64,000 nt of DNA, taken from the NCBI GenBank assembly GCA_014239955.1, contig JAAZXW010000004.1:42819-106818 (forward strand), in the 5' to 3' direction. A program made the position numbers and the translations under genes. Position 1 is the first letter of the stretch, and the number at the start of each line of letters is the position of its first letter. The notes under the pieces are model-generated. The model saw only the letters and a program-made list of their open reading frames with translations. It did not search any database and had not been told where the DNA came from. Positions 1-7,590 of this stretch are shown one piece after another. This DNA is from Methanobacteriota archaeon. Lineage in GTDB: Archaea > Thermoplasmatota > Poseidoniia > Poseidoniales > Thalassarchaeaceae.

Positions 1-1096
1 GCTTTCCGAAAATGGGCAGGGAACCGAGCTCTAGCAGCCTCCTTCCTCCGGACCCCTCTGCCTGGTAACCAGTCAGCAGGATAGCATTGGAACCATCATG
101 CCTCAGCCTGTTCAGGTACCACAAGGCAGGCCCCCCATCCAGCATCCCGCTTGTCGTGACAATCACATCCGCCCCCAGTGCCTTCTTCCTGTCCGACTTC
201 CCTGTGACCCTCCTGGACCATCGGTAAGCTGCCTCCATCGCTCGGGAGTCCTGGATGAACTCCGGGCATCCAAGCCATTCCCTGGTAACCCTCGTACCCA
301 TCCCATCGTAGTGGACATCAAGGGTCGGTGCCTCTCTATGGAGAATCCGGAGGATGTCCTGCCCCCTCCCTGAAGCGAACGCCGGAACCAGAGCTACGCC
401 CCCCCTGGAGACGACTTCCAGAACCCTGGAGACGAACCTCGCCTCCTCCTCCGCTCTATCCGGGTGCGTCCTCCCCCCGTATGTTCCCTCGAGGCAGAGT
501 ATATCGCAATCCACTGGGGTTGCCTTGGGTGCGTTCGGGCTATCCCTTGTGTCAATGTCCCCCGTCCACAGGATTGTTGCGTCTGGGGTCTGGATCTCGA
601 TCATGGCAGCACCGGGAATGTGTCCAGCGGGATGGAGCCTGCATTTCCACTCGCCCACATCGAACCACGTGTCGAACTGATGGGGGATCCACGAGTCGAG
701 TGCGACCTCCATGTCCCTCTTGTCCCAGGCGAGTGGGTATCCTTCGATATCGGAGACTTTGTAGGTGTCAGCCCACATTATTTCCGAAACCGCTGCAGTA
801 AGGTCAGTGCCATGGAGCATAGTCCCATGGGATGTGAGCCATGGAGCCATCCCAATGTGATCTATGTGAGCATGGGTCATTATGGCGTGTTTCACCGGGG
901 GGGCTTCAGAGGGGTATTTCGGGGGCCTCGTTGGGGCTAGGCCATAGTCGATGAGAAGCCTGGTGCCAGCGCTGTCCTCTATGACACAACCTACGTTCCC
1001 CACCTCCCTTGCTCCTCCTAGGAAATGTAGCCTTATTCCTTCGTTGGGGGGGTTTTTCGGATACGGTGAGGATGACCCTGCCGTGTAGAGCACCAC
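1..1096 (-). CDS. Beta-CASP metallo-beta-lactamase RNA nuclease (aCPSF2/RNase J-like), 3' end cut by window
   Basis: Translating the minus strand gives one open frame running off position 1, so the C-terminus is missing. It shows the metallo-beta-lactamase zinc motif HAHIDH near residue 75, HPAGHIPGA and TGDI around residues 165-182, and beta-CASP motifs: EGTYGGRTH, DGMGTRVT, TTSGMLDGGP and LTGYQAEGSGGR. These define the RNA-processing branch (archaeal aCPSF2, RNase J), enzymes that cleave RNA internally and/or degrade it 5' to 3'. No N-terminal KH domains are seen, so it is the short type rather than FttA/aCPSF1. The start is uncertain: GTG at 1096 is chosen, with TTG codons further upstream possible. 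About 60 C-terminal residues are probably missing. Confidence 0.85.
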   Translation of the reverse strand, partial: MVLYTAGSSSPYPKNPPNEGIRLHFLGGAREVGNVGCVIEDSAGTRLLIDYGLAPTRPPKYPSEAPPVKHAIMTHAHIDHIGMAPWLTSHGTMLHGTDLTAAVSEIMWADTYKVSDIEGYPLAWDKRDMEVALDSWIPHQFDTWFDVGEWKCRLHPAGHIPGAAMIEIQTPDATILWTGDIDTRDSPNAPKATPVDCDILCLEGTYGGRTHPDRAEEEARFVSRVLEVVSRGGVALVPAFASGRGQDILRILHREAPTLDVHYDGMGTRVTREWLGCPEFIQDSRAMEAAYRWSRRVTGKSDRKKALGADVIVTTSGMLDGGPALWYLNRLRHDGSNAILLTGYQAEGSGGRRLLELGSLPIFGK

Positions 1097-1249
1097 GAAA
1101 TTTGTTCGGGGGCAGGAGGGATATGAATGGCACCCCCCCAACCCCCCTATTTCCTATGGAAAGGATATAGAACTCAAACGGGATCTTTCAGGAGTCTTGT
1201 GTAACCATTATAGAACGCAAACCGAAGACCTTCAAATGGCTGTTTTCAC

Positions 1250-1264
1250 CATAATAAAATAAGA
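1250..1264 (+). promoter_or_regulatory. AT-rich TATA-box-like element upstream of the ferredoxin operon
   Basis: The stretch CATAATAAAATAAG stands out from the GC-rich surroundings and lies about 85-95 bases before the ferredoxin ATG. It resembles an archaeal TATA box. The transcription start would be about 25 bases downstream, leaving a short leader. Assigned by composition and position only. Confidence 0.4.
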
Positions 1265-1346
1265 TAATAATCCTTTATTTCACCGGAAGACTTTGTGTAT
1301 AGTGGAAACATAGGGGTTGGGGGGTAAGTTTGAGGTGGGACTCTAC

Positions 1347-1586
1347 ATGCCCAGCATCATGGCCAGGCAAATCGACACAGTTTTCGTGGTCGATGAAGAT
1401 CGTTGCTTCGGTTGTGCGGCCTGTGTCGGCCTGTGCCCGGTGGACGCCCTCTCTCTCGAAGGCCTCTTGGTGTTCGTAGACGAGTCAAGTTGCACTCACT
1501 GCGAACACTGCATCCCAGCTTGCCCGGTACACGCACTCTCCCTTTCCGTCGAGAAAACAAACCCTGTCCACGGTGTGCTTGCATGA
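1347..1586 (+). CDS. 2[4Fe-4S] ferredoxin
   Basis: A 79-residue protein with two complete cluster motifs, CFGCAACVGLCP and CTHCEHCIPACP (CxxCxxCxxxCP each), so a bacterial-type 8Fe ferredoxin carrying low-potential electrons in the cytoplasm. ATG 1347 is preferred over the in-frame TTG at 1317; ATG 1359 is also possible. Its stop overlaps the start of the next gene (ATGA), so the two are translationally coupled. The third gene is GGGPS. Archaeal lipid biosynthesis uses ferredoxin to feed electrons to geranylgeranyl reductase, so a role in lipid saturation is a reasonable inference but not shown by the sequence. Confidence 0.88.
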   Translation: MPSIMARQIDTVFVVDEDRCFGCAACVGLCPVDALSLEGLLVFVDESSCTHCEHCIPACPVHALSLSVEKTNPVHGVLA

Positions 1587-2233
1587 CCCGAATTACCATT
1601 TTAGGAGACTCCCTTGCTGCCCTTAGCGCTGCTCACCACATGCTCGATAAAATTTCAGAAGCAGATATCCACATCATCACAGAGAGAGCTGAGGTCGGGC
1701 TGATCGGAGAGGTACCAGGCCTAACCCCTTCATGGCCCCCATGCTCCTCGCACTGGATTTCGGAAATGGCTTCCCAGACCCCAAACGAAGAATCTACAGC
1801 CGTGAGGGGGGCGTGGTTCCTCAAAGCACTGGGAATACAACTTTCGAAAAGAGGTTGTACATTTCACCTTAGAACCCGGGTCACAGCAACTTCGGAAGCC
1901 GAGGTACGTTTCGTGGGGGCAGGCCCAATGGGAAGCAGTACGATACCGTTTGACCATCTCTTGGACCTCCGGCCGACCGGACAAGAACTGGGACAATGGC
2001 ACGGGCTCGTCTGCCGCACAGAGGATGCGCCCGAAGCCAAGCTGTCAGGAAGCAGATCCGACGGAACAACAGAGGTCTGGACCAAGGACGCCCCCGAACG
2101 CAACAAGACCACCTTGCAGGAGATGACATGGATGGGGGAGGACCCAACATCTTTCATTTCCAATGAAGTAGAAGTAGGAATGCAACTAGCGCAGACGATT
2201 GTTGATACAATAATACACCCCGTTGAACAGTAG
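1583..2233 (+). CDS. Degenerate FAD/NAD(P)-binding flavoprotein-like protein
   Basis: The 216-residue product starts with a Rossmann-like beta-alpha-beta unit (ITILGDSLAALSAAHHM). Only part of the usual GxGxxG dinucleotide motif is kept (GDSLAA). A later segment (RGAWFLKALGIQLSKRG, then HLRTRV) resembles the second FAD-contacting strand region of pyridine-nucleotide or geranylgeranyl-reductase-type flavoproteins. It is short compared with those enzymes (350-450 residues). It overlaps the ferredoxin stop by four bases and is followed nine bases later by GGGPS. It may be a reduced redox partner of the ferredoxin in lipid metabolism; that is inference, and the gene is not recognised with certainty. 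Confidence 0.6.
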   Translation: MTRITILGDSLAALSAAHHMLDKISEADIHIITERAEVGLIGEVPGLTPSWPPCSSHWISEMASQTPNEESTAVRGAWFLKALGIQLSKRGCTFHLRTRVTATSEAEVRFVGAGPMGSSTIPFDHLLDLRPTGQELGQWHGLVCRTEDAPEAKLSGSRSDGTTEVWTKDAPERNKTTLQEMTWMGEDPTSFISNEVEVGMQLAQTIVDTIIHPVEQ

Positions 2234-2242
2234 GCGAGTAGA

Positions 2243-3040
2243 ATGGGCATAGTCAGTGAATACATGTGCGACAGGACCCACGGCACCAGGCACGCGATCG
2301 TTATAGACCCAGCCGACCAGACTCCTGACATCGCAGCTAACCGCGCCCTGGCCGCGGCTCACGCAGGCTCCAGCATGATACTGGTGGGTGGGTCCACAGA
2401 CACAGACATGGAGAATGTACATGCCACCATTGTTGCGATCAAGGAGGCGCTGGAACTCGTGTCCTGGGCAGCAAGTCAGGACTCAGACGCGGATGCTGGC
2501 TCGGGAGAAATCCCAGTCGTCCTATTCCCCCAAGGTGCAACGGCATTGTCCCCTGCAGCGGACGGAATCACGTTTATGGTGCTCATGAACTCGATGGACC
2601 AACGCTTCCTCATCGGAGAGCAGGTGAAGGGGGCCCCCTTCGTCAAGGAGGCAGGCATCGAACCAGTTTCAATGGGGTATCTGATATGCGAGCCTGGAGG
2701 CAAGGCCGGGCAGGTTGGCAAGGCAGACCTCATTGGACCCCAACAAACAGAGAGGGTGGCAGCATATGCCATGGCAGCGCAGTTCCTGGGCTTCAGGCTC
2801 TTCTACCTCGAGGCGGGAAGCGGCGCGGAGTACCCCGTTAACCCAGCTTTGGTCAAGATTGCACGAGAGTCATGCGACCTCCCGATAATTGTCGGAGGTG
2901 GCATCAGGGACTCACACGCTGCAAGGGCCGCTTCAGAGGCCGGTGCCGATTGGATCATCACAGGCAATATCACAGAGGAGTACGATGACGCCAGTGAGCT
3001 CCAGACGGTTCTGACAGACCTGATCAGCGGTATCGCCTGA
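2243..3040 (+). CDS. Geranylgeranylglyceryl phosphate synthase
   Basis: A 265-residue TIM-barrel prenyltransferase of the PcrB/GGGPS family. It joins geranylgeranyl diphosphate to sn-glycerol-1-phosphate, the first ether bond of archaeal membrane lipids. Family signatures visible are ILVGGSTD near the N-terminus, the FYLEAGSGAEYP motif, the phosphate-binding IIVGGGIRD and the terminal ADWIITGNI. The start is ATG 2243, nine bases after the upstream gene, so it is the third gene of a ferredoxin-flavoprotein-GGGPS operon. This gene is strong evidence that the host is archaeal and makes ether lipids. Confidence 0.95.
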   Translation: MGIVSEYMCDRTHGTRHAIVIDPADQTPDIAANRALAAAHAGSSMILVGGSTDTDMENVHATIVAIKEALELVSWAASQDSDADAGSGEIPVVLFPQGATALSPAADGITFMVLMNSMDQRFLIGEQVKGAPFVKEAGIEPVSMGYLICEPGGKAGQVGKADLIGPQQTERVAAYAMAAQFLGFRLFYLEAGSGAEYPVNPALVKIARESCDLPIIVGGGIRDSHAARAASEAGADWIITGNITEEYDDASELQTVLTDLISGIA

Positions 3041-3088
3041 CGAGCAAGACGCAGGCACCCTCATACCGCACCCCCTTGGTGCGTTATC

Positions 3089-3568
3089 GTGACCGAGGCC
3101 ATATGCCCCTGCTGCAACTCCGGGATGGGCGTCCAGGGGGATGTCGTGGACGGGCACATGCACTACTGTGGTTCCTGCAGAGGAATCCTAGCTAGCGATC
3201 GGTGGATGAATTCAAACATGAGGCAGACCAACCTGAGGAATCTGCGGAAGGGGGTTTTCGACGGCCAATCAGCGGGATACCGTTGCCCTGCATGCCAGGG
3301 GGAGATGGTGAAGGGACCGGTCACGACCAACCAAGGAGCCACAATAGAAGTGGACGGATGTCTGAAGTGCGGCTCTCTATGGTTCGACAACAGGGAGATT
3401 GAGCCGTTCATCCCCGATATTAGGGAGAAAGCAAACCTCCCTGACGATTCAAACCCCATCCTCCCGGTTATTTCGGGCGGGGTGCATGTCGCGAAGGAGA
3501 TGATTGCGAACCTCTTCGGTGCGGTTGGCTCGTTCACCGCTCGAAAAAGGGATGACTCGGAAGAGTGA
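3089..3568 (+). CDS. TFIIB-type zinc-ribbon protein
   Basis: The 159-residue product has two zinc ribbons. The first is CPCCNSGMG followed by CGSC (residues 6-31); the second is CPACQGEM followed by CLKCGSLWFDNREIE. The second fits the zf-TFIIB family (Pfam PF13453), whose members end in a CxxCGGxWLD-E motif. The C-terminal 50 residues have no recognisable domain but include a hydrophobic amphipathic stretch. It starts at GTG 3089. Function unknown; nucleic-acid or protein binding is the usual guess. It is convergent with the following coiled-coil gene, with only eight bases between stops. Confidence 0.75.
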   Translation: MTEAICPCCNSGMGVQGDVVDGHMHYCGSCRGILASDRWMNSNMRQTNLRNLRKGVFDGQSAGYRCPACQGEMVKGPVTTNQGATIEVDGCLKCGSLWFDNREIEPFIPDIREKANLPDDSNPILPVISGGVHVAKEMIANLFGAVGSFTARKRDDSEE

Positions 3569-3576
3569 CACCCACG

Positions 3577-4002
3577 TCACGAGTCCGAAACGAGCCGGTC
3601 AATCTGCGCTTCCATATCCAGGACCAGAAGCAGGAGCTCCTCCTCGTTCCTTAGGAGCCTTGCATTCTCCTCTTGAAGCTCAGCTAGTCTGCCAGACTCG
3701 GCCTCGGCGCCTTTTCTACGCGCCTTCTCATTCTGCACCAGCCCCTCTAGCTGCCTGACCCTTGAGTCGGCAATGCGGAGCTTCTCCTCGAGGTCGCCCA
3801 ACAAGGCCCCATCGATACCTCCGCTCTGGGAGGTCAATTTCGACTCCCTCACCCTCCGTCTGAGGTTGGCGGCATCCCCCTCCAGCCGGATCATGTCATC
3901 CCATCTGGAGACTACCTCATCCACCAGCCTGGAACGAGGAATGTCTGCCAAACGCTCTCGCAGACCCCTCACCTCGTCCTCCGTTGGGGTGTTCACTGTC
4001 AT
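3577..4002 (-). CDS. Coiled-coil protein of unknown function
   Basis: The 141-residue protein is rich in Arg, Glu and Leu with heptad-like spacing from about residue 35 to the end (for example LEEKLRIADSRVRQLEG and LAELQEENARLLRNEEELL). That predicts a long coiled coil. There is no signal peptide or membrane segment. It lies alone on the minus strand between plus-strand genes and starts 93 bases from the divergent L20a gene, so the two probably share a promoter region. Function not recognised. Confidence 0.7.
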   Translation of the reverse strand: MTVNTPTEDEVRGLRERLADIPRSRLVDEVVSRWDDMIRLEGDAANLRRRVRESKLTSQSGGIDGALLGDLEEKLRIADSRVRQLEGLVQNEKARRKGAEAESGRLAELQEENARLLRNEEELLLLVLDMEAQIDRLVSDS

Positions 4003-4095
4003 ACGAACTCGGAATGAACCAAACCGGCGCTCACTTGAACCTTGAGGAACTAGTCACCCGCTTCGGTTAAATCAGGACCCTATCTCGGCCGCGCC

Positions 4096-4359
4096 ATGAA
4101 GGCATTCAGGGCGCACGGGGCATACAGGGCAGGCAAGAGGGACCAACCATTCTCAGTGGACCTTGTAGCGAGCGATGAAGACGATGCCATGGAGAGGGTC
4201 CTCTCAACCTTCGGCAGCAGGCACAGGGTCACTAGGAGATTCATCATGGTAGACGGCATCGCCGAGATCGATCCTGCAGATTCGACCGCACCCACAGTTG
4301 TAGCCCACTTCGGGCCAACGGAAAGGTCAGCGCCTGCTTCCAAAACAGAGGAAGAGTGA
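4096..4359 (+). CDS. rpl18a: 50S ribosomal protein L20a (LX/L18Ae)
   Basis: This 87-residue protein matches the archaeal LX family: the N-terminal MKAFRAHGAYRAGKRDQPF and the ERVLSTFGSRHRVTRR segment are diagnostic. It is a protein of the archaeal large ribosomal subunit. In many archaea L20a sits beside prefoldin alpha and ftsY; here the same set recurs within 4.5 kb but with five unrelated genes inserted between them. The short acidic C-terminal extension ending in TEEE is not typical of the family. Confidence 0.93.
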   Translation: MKAFRAHGAYRAGKRDQPFSVDLVASDEDDAMERVLSTFGSRHRVTRRFIMVDGIAEIDPADSTAPTVVAHFGPTERSAPASKTEEE

Positions 4360-4428
4360 CCCAGACCACGCAAAACCTCCCATGATACTGGGCAATTCTG
4401 AAAGGTGACGCGTCTGGAGGACATTCAC

Positions 4429-4980
4429 ATGAAGAAGTGGCTGATGAGGCAATATTGGCGCATTCAGCAGAGCCAGGCAATAATCGGGCTGGGCTTCTGG
4501 ACGGCCACCATAACCCTCCTGGTGTGGCCCTACGTATCGTGGAGATTCGCCTCAAACGAGACGCTCCTGCTCATCCCGATGACATATGTCGGCCTCATTG
4601 GAATCGCAACCGCGGTCCTCACCATCGTTCTTCTGGCCGGTTTCTTCTACGACGTGACCTTCGGTCTGTGGAGGGACCACATCACAGTCAACCAGGAGAG
4701 GAACCCATTCACCACATACAAGCTGAACCCGACTTGGGGGATCGTGATCGCACAAACCAACGCAATACTGAGGCGAGTAGCCCCTGAGGACGAGGAAATA
4801 CAGAGGTACTGCAAGTTCGTCGATAGGATGCTGGTGTGGAACTCCAAGGAGGAGATTTGGGCCAGGGCCATGTCCTCATGGAAGGAAATCATGGGTGACG
4901 AGGACCCCTTCCTCTTCTACCTAGACGAGGAAGCCAGAAGGAACCTGGAAGAAGCAGCGGATAAACTCGAGGACTTCTAG
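4429..4980 (+). CDS. Membrane protein with two transmembrane segments
   Basis: ATG 4429 is chosen because a clear GGAGG ribosome binding site lies eight bases upstream (4416-4420). The GTG at 4405 gives a slightly longer frame. The 183-residue product has two hydrophobic segments, roughly residues 18-37 and 47-70, then a soluble acidic tail of about 110 residues. The short N-terminus is basic, which suggests both termini are cytoplasmic. No family is recognised. It sits nine bases before cysQ and may be co-transcribed with it. Confidence 0.72.
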   Translation: MKKWLMRQYWRIQQSQAIIGLGFWTATITLLVWPYVSWRFASNETLLLIPMTYVGLIGIATAVLTIVLLAGFFYDVTFGLWRDHITVNQERNPFTTYKLNPTWGIVIAQTNAILRRVAPEDEEIQRYCKFVDRMLVWNSKEEIWARAMSSWKEIMGDEDPFLFYLDEEARRNLEEAADKLEDF

Positions 4981-4989
4981 AGGTCTCCG

Positions 4990-5790
4990 ATGTCGTTCGA
5001 CCCCCACGAGATAGTCAACATCGCCATTGATGCCGGACAAGCGATAATGGGGGTCTACGACTCTTCGGGGAGCATCGAGGTAGAGACAAAGAACGACGAC
5101 ACCCCACTGACCAAAGCCGATCTGGCCGCACACGACGTAATCATCCAAGGCCTCGCTTTGGCTGATCCCGGTGCGCCGGTCGTCTCAGAGGAGGGTAGAG
5201 TCGGCAACCCCCTTGATAGCGAACTCGCATGGCTGGTCGACCCACTTGATGGTACGAAGGAGTTCATCAAGAGGAACGGGATGTTCACGGTGAACATCGC
5301 ACTCATGAGGAGGGAGGGGGACAGGTGGAATCCCATTTTCGGGGTCGTGCATGCCCCAGTGGCACGAACCACTTGGTTCGGCGGGAAGGCAATACCAGCC
5401 ACGAGGACCACCGATGCTGCATCGGGGCCCATCTCTGTGAATGCCAATACCTCCACACCGGTGAGGCTTGTCGCAAGTGGAAGCCACCGCGCGGAAAGAG
5501 ACGAAAGATTTGCAGACCAAATTGGCAGATACGACCTAGTGAGAATGGGGTCTTCTCTCAAGGCATGCGTCGTTGCAGACGGATCCGCCGACCTGTATCC
5601 GAGATTTGGACCCACTTCCTGCTGGGACATAGCAGCAGCCCACGCAGTGGTCGAGTCCGCTGGGGGTTTCGTCCTGGGTCCAGACTGTCAAACATTGGAC
5701 TACGACTTAGTTGATGACGTGTTAAATCCATACTTCTTGGTTACCTGCAGTGCCGAGTGGAATGAGATTTGGTATCAGAATCAGGATTAA
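4990..5790 (+). CDS. cysQ: 3'(2'),5'-bisphosphate nucleotidase, CysQ-like
   Basis: The 266-residue product belongs to the inositol monophosphatase superfamily. It shows the metal-binding VVSEEG (residues 64-69), DPLDGTKEF (residues 84-92) and WDIAAAHA (near residue 212). DGTKEF rather than DGT-N-F points to the CysQ subgroup, which turns 3'-phosphoadenosine 5'-phosphate (PAP) or PAPS into AMP or APS. The next gene encodes an APS kinase fusion, so synthesis of PAPS and recycling of its by-product are paired. The next gene's ATG begins 38 bases after this stop. Confidence 0.9.
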   Translation: MSFDPHEIVNIAIDAGQAIMGVYDSSGSIEVETKNDDTPLTKADLAAHDVIIQGLALADPGAPVVSEEGRVGNPLDSELAWLVDPLDGTKEFIKRNGMFTVNIALMRREGDRWNPIFGVVHAPVARTTWFGGKAIPATRTTDAASGPISVNANTSTPVRLVASGSHRAERDERFADQIGRYDLVRMGSSLKACVVADGSADLYPRFGPTSCWDIAAAHAVVESAGGFVLGPDCQTLDYDLVDDVLNPYFLVTCSAEWNEIWYQNQD

Positions 5791-5828
5791 ATGAGTATCT
5801 CGGCTCGGCGAGCCGTTCAGGTGTGGCC

Positions 5829-6713
5829 ATGGGTAACAAGGTAGTTTGGCTGATTGGGCTCTCAGGAGCGGGAAAGACGACGATTGCAGAAGCTGCTGCA
5901 AAGAGATTCGGCGCAGAGCTCCTAGATGGGGACACAATTCGCGATTTCTTCTCCAACAACGACTTCTCGAGGGAAGGAAGGATGAGGCACCTTCTAGGAA
6001 TCGCAAAGATGGCTACGCTAATGGCCAAGCATACCCCTGTGATATGCTCGTTCATCACCCCATACGAGGACGTGCGTGAGAGGATACTGGAAATCCTCCC
6101 CCAGAATTCCACTATGGTGCACGTGGCAACTTCGCTTGAAGTATGCGAGGACAGGGACGTCAAGGGCCTCTATGCCAAGGCACGATCGGGAGAGATTTCC
6201 AATTTCACTGGAATTTCAGACCCATTCGACGAGCCAAAGTGCGCACATATCACCCTAGATTCAAGCGGCGTTCCGGGCCACACAGTAGACGACATGGTCG
6301 AGATGCTCTCACACCTCTTCGAGAAGCCCAAGGCTGTTTTGCTTCCAGGTCGGTGGCAGCCACTGCACGTGGGCCACGAGTGGCTAATTCAGCAGGAACT
6401 CGACAAGGGAAAGAGAGTTGTCGTCGGCATTCGAGACACCCCTGTCACCGAATCGGACCCATACCCGGCCCATCTCCGTAAGCGCATGATCGAGCACAGG
6501 TACGCGGACGAGGATGTCGAAGCGTGGATAATGCCAGACATCGAGGCCGTGTCTTACGGGCGCAAGGTCGGATACGAGGTAAGGGAGGCCCAGGACATCC
6601 CTGCAGAGGTTTTCGCAGTATCCGCCACAGGAGTCCGAGGCGGCAATCGGGCAAACGTCACAGAACGAGTCATGGAGTTCATGATAGCAGAAGGTATCTG
6701 GGACGGAGAGTAG
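5829..6713 (+). CDS. cysC: APS kinase fused to a HxGH nucleotidyltransferase domain
   Basis: The N-terminal half (residues 1-165) is a complete adenylylsulfate kinase: P-loop GLSGAGKTT (10-18), DGDTIR, DFSREGR, FITPYEDVRER and VCEDRDVKGLYAKAR. It phosphorylates APS to PAPS. The C-terminal half starts with GRWQPLHVGHEWLI (near residue 174) and ends with the VSATGVRGG motif. These are the HxGH and ISxTxxR signatures of NMNAT/cytidylyltransferase-type nucleotidyltransferases. The C-terminal domain is only about 120 residues, far smaller than an ATP sulfurylase. ATG 5829 is preferred; GTG 5823 is possible. Substrate of the second domain is unknown. Confidence 0.88.
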   Translation: MGNKVVWLIGLSGAGKTTIAEAAAKRFGAELLDGDTIRDFFSNNDFSREGRMRHLLGIAKMATLMAKHTPVICSFITPYEDVRERILEILPQNSTMVHVATSLEVCEDRDVKGLYAKARSGEISNFTGISDPFDEPKCAHITLDSSGVPGHTVDDMVEMLSHLFEKPKAVLLPGRWQPLHVGHEWLIQQELDKGKRVVVGIRDTPVTESDPYPAHLRKRMIEHRYADEDVEAWIMPDIEAVSYGRKVGYEVREAQDIPAEVFAVSATGVRGGNRANVTERVMEFMIAEGIWDGE

Positions 6714-6714
6714 T

Positions 6715-7008
6715 TTGCCCTCAGACATTGTCAAGGGATTCGCACTAGTCCTCTGTTCTATTTTGCTCCTGCCATTATCATTGGACTTGATGCAGGATCA
6801 CGATGACGTTGAGACGGAATATGAGAGGGAGTGCGACCTCCAGTACCGCGCATTAACCGGCAATGCCAGCTCACCCGACTGGGGTCTTTGCAGCGAATTG
6901 AACGAGGACCGGTCTAGGAAGGCAACCTTGTTCATGGCTTCATTGGGATTATTCGTACTAACCGGGCTCGTGGGAACGGTCATGGTGCTTCCAAGTAACG
7001 AGAACTAG
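6715..7008 (+). CDS. Small membrane protein with two transmembrane segments
   Basis: This 97-residue frame starts at TTG 6715, one base after the previous stop. A purine-rich GGACGGAGAG precedes it within the upstream gene and could act as its ribosome binding site. Hydrophobic segments at about residues 6-23 and 73-92 flank a charged loop with two cysteines (residues 41 and 58) that could form an extracellular disulfide. Function not recognised. Tight spacing suggests transcription with the cysQ-cysC genes. Confidence 0.6.
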   Translation: MPSDIVKGFALVLCSILLLPLSLDLMQDHDDVETEYERECDLQYRALTGNASSPDWGLCSELNEDRSRKATLFMASLGLFVLTGLVGTVMVLPSNEN

Positions 7009-7059
7009 AGATAACAGCGTCAGCGACGCCTTCATTGCACCCCTTGCATCCCGTGGCGT

Positions 7060-7581
7060 ATGACTGAGCCTGACAGGGAAGAGCTTCAGCGTTTGGCCAA
7101 ACTAGTCGAGGCCAACAGAGAGAGGCTCCAGGCACTCGAACAGCAGATTCGAAACCTAGAGGGGATCAAAATTGAACAGGAGCATGCGATGGAAGCACTC
7201 GGATCCATCTCTGAGGATGGAGCCAAGGGTGCGATGGTGCCTCTCGGTGCCGGTGTCCAAATAGTCGCAGACATCCCTGCAGAAGCAGGAGCAGTGGTAG
7301 ACATTGGAAGCAGAGTCCAAGCCGAGAAGACGAGACCAGAGGCAATTGAGATACTCAGAAAGAGGAACGAGGAACTGAACGGAATAATCACATCAGTCAG
7401 GAAGGAACACGAAGAACTTGAAAACCACGTGGTTGCACTTGCAAACAGGTTCAATGAGATAGCCAATGGAACCCAAGCCCCTGAGGATGAAACCCCGCAG
7501 GAGACCAAGCAGAGCCAGGCAAATCAGCCAAAGCGCAGACCAAGGAGAAAGAGAGGCACAGAACTCACCCTGGATGATTGA
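7060..7581 (+). CDS. pfdA: Prefoldin alpha subunit
   Basis: The 173-residue protein has the prefoldin alpha layout: an N-terminal coiled-coil helix (residues 5-45), a central beta-hairpin region with MVPLGAGVQIVADIP (residues 59-73), and a C-terminal coiled coil (residues 90-135). Prefoldin binds unfolded proteins and hands them to the thermosome. A basic tail (PKRRPRRKRG) extends it beyond the usual 140-150 residues. The next gene is ftsY, nine bases downstream, a conserved archaeal pair. Confidence 0.88.
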   Translation: MTEPDREELQRLAKLVEANRERLQALEQQIRNLEGIKIEQEHAMEALGSISEDGAKGAMVPLGAGVQIVADIPAEAGAVVDIGSRVQAEKTRPEAIEILRKRNEELNGIITSVRKEHEELENHVVALANRFNEIANGTQAPEDETPQETKQSQANQPKRRPRRKRGTELTLDD

Positions 7582-7590
7582 GGATTTTCT

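Noticed and set aside
98..801. Overlapping plus-strand frames at the left end
   Set aside because: They are Pro/Arg-rich shadows of the minus-strand beta-CASP nuclease, whose frame carries clear catalytic motifs.
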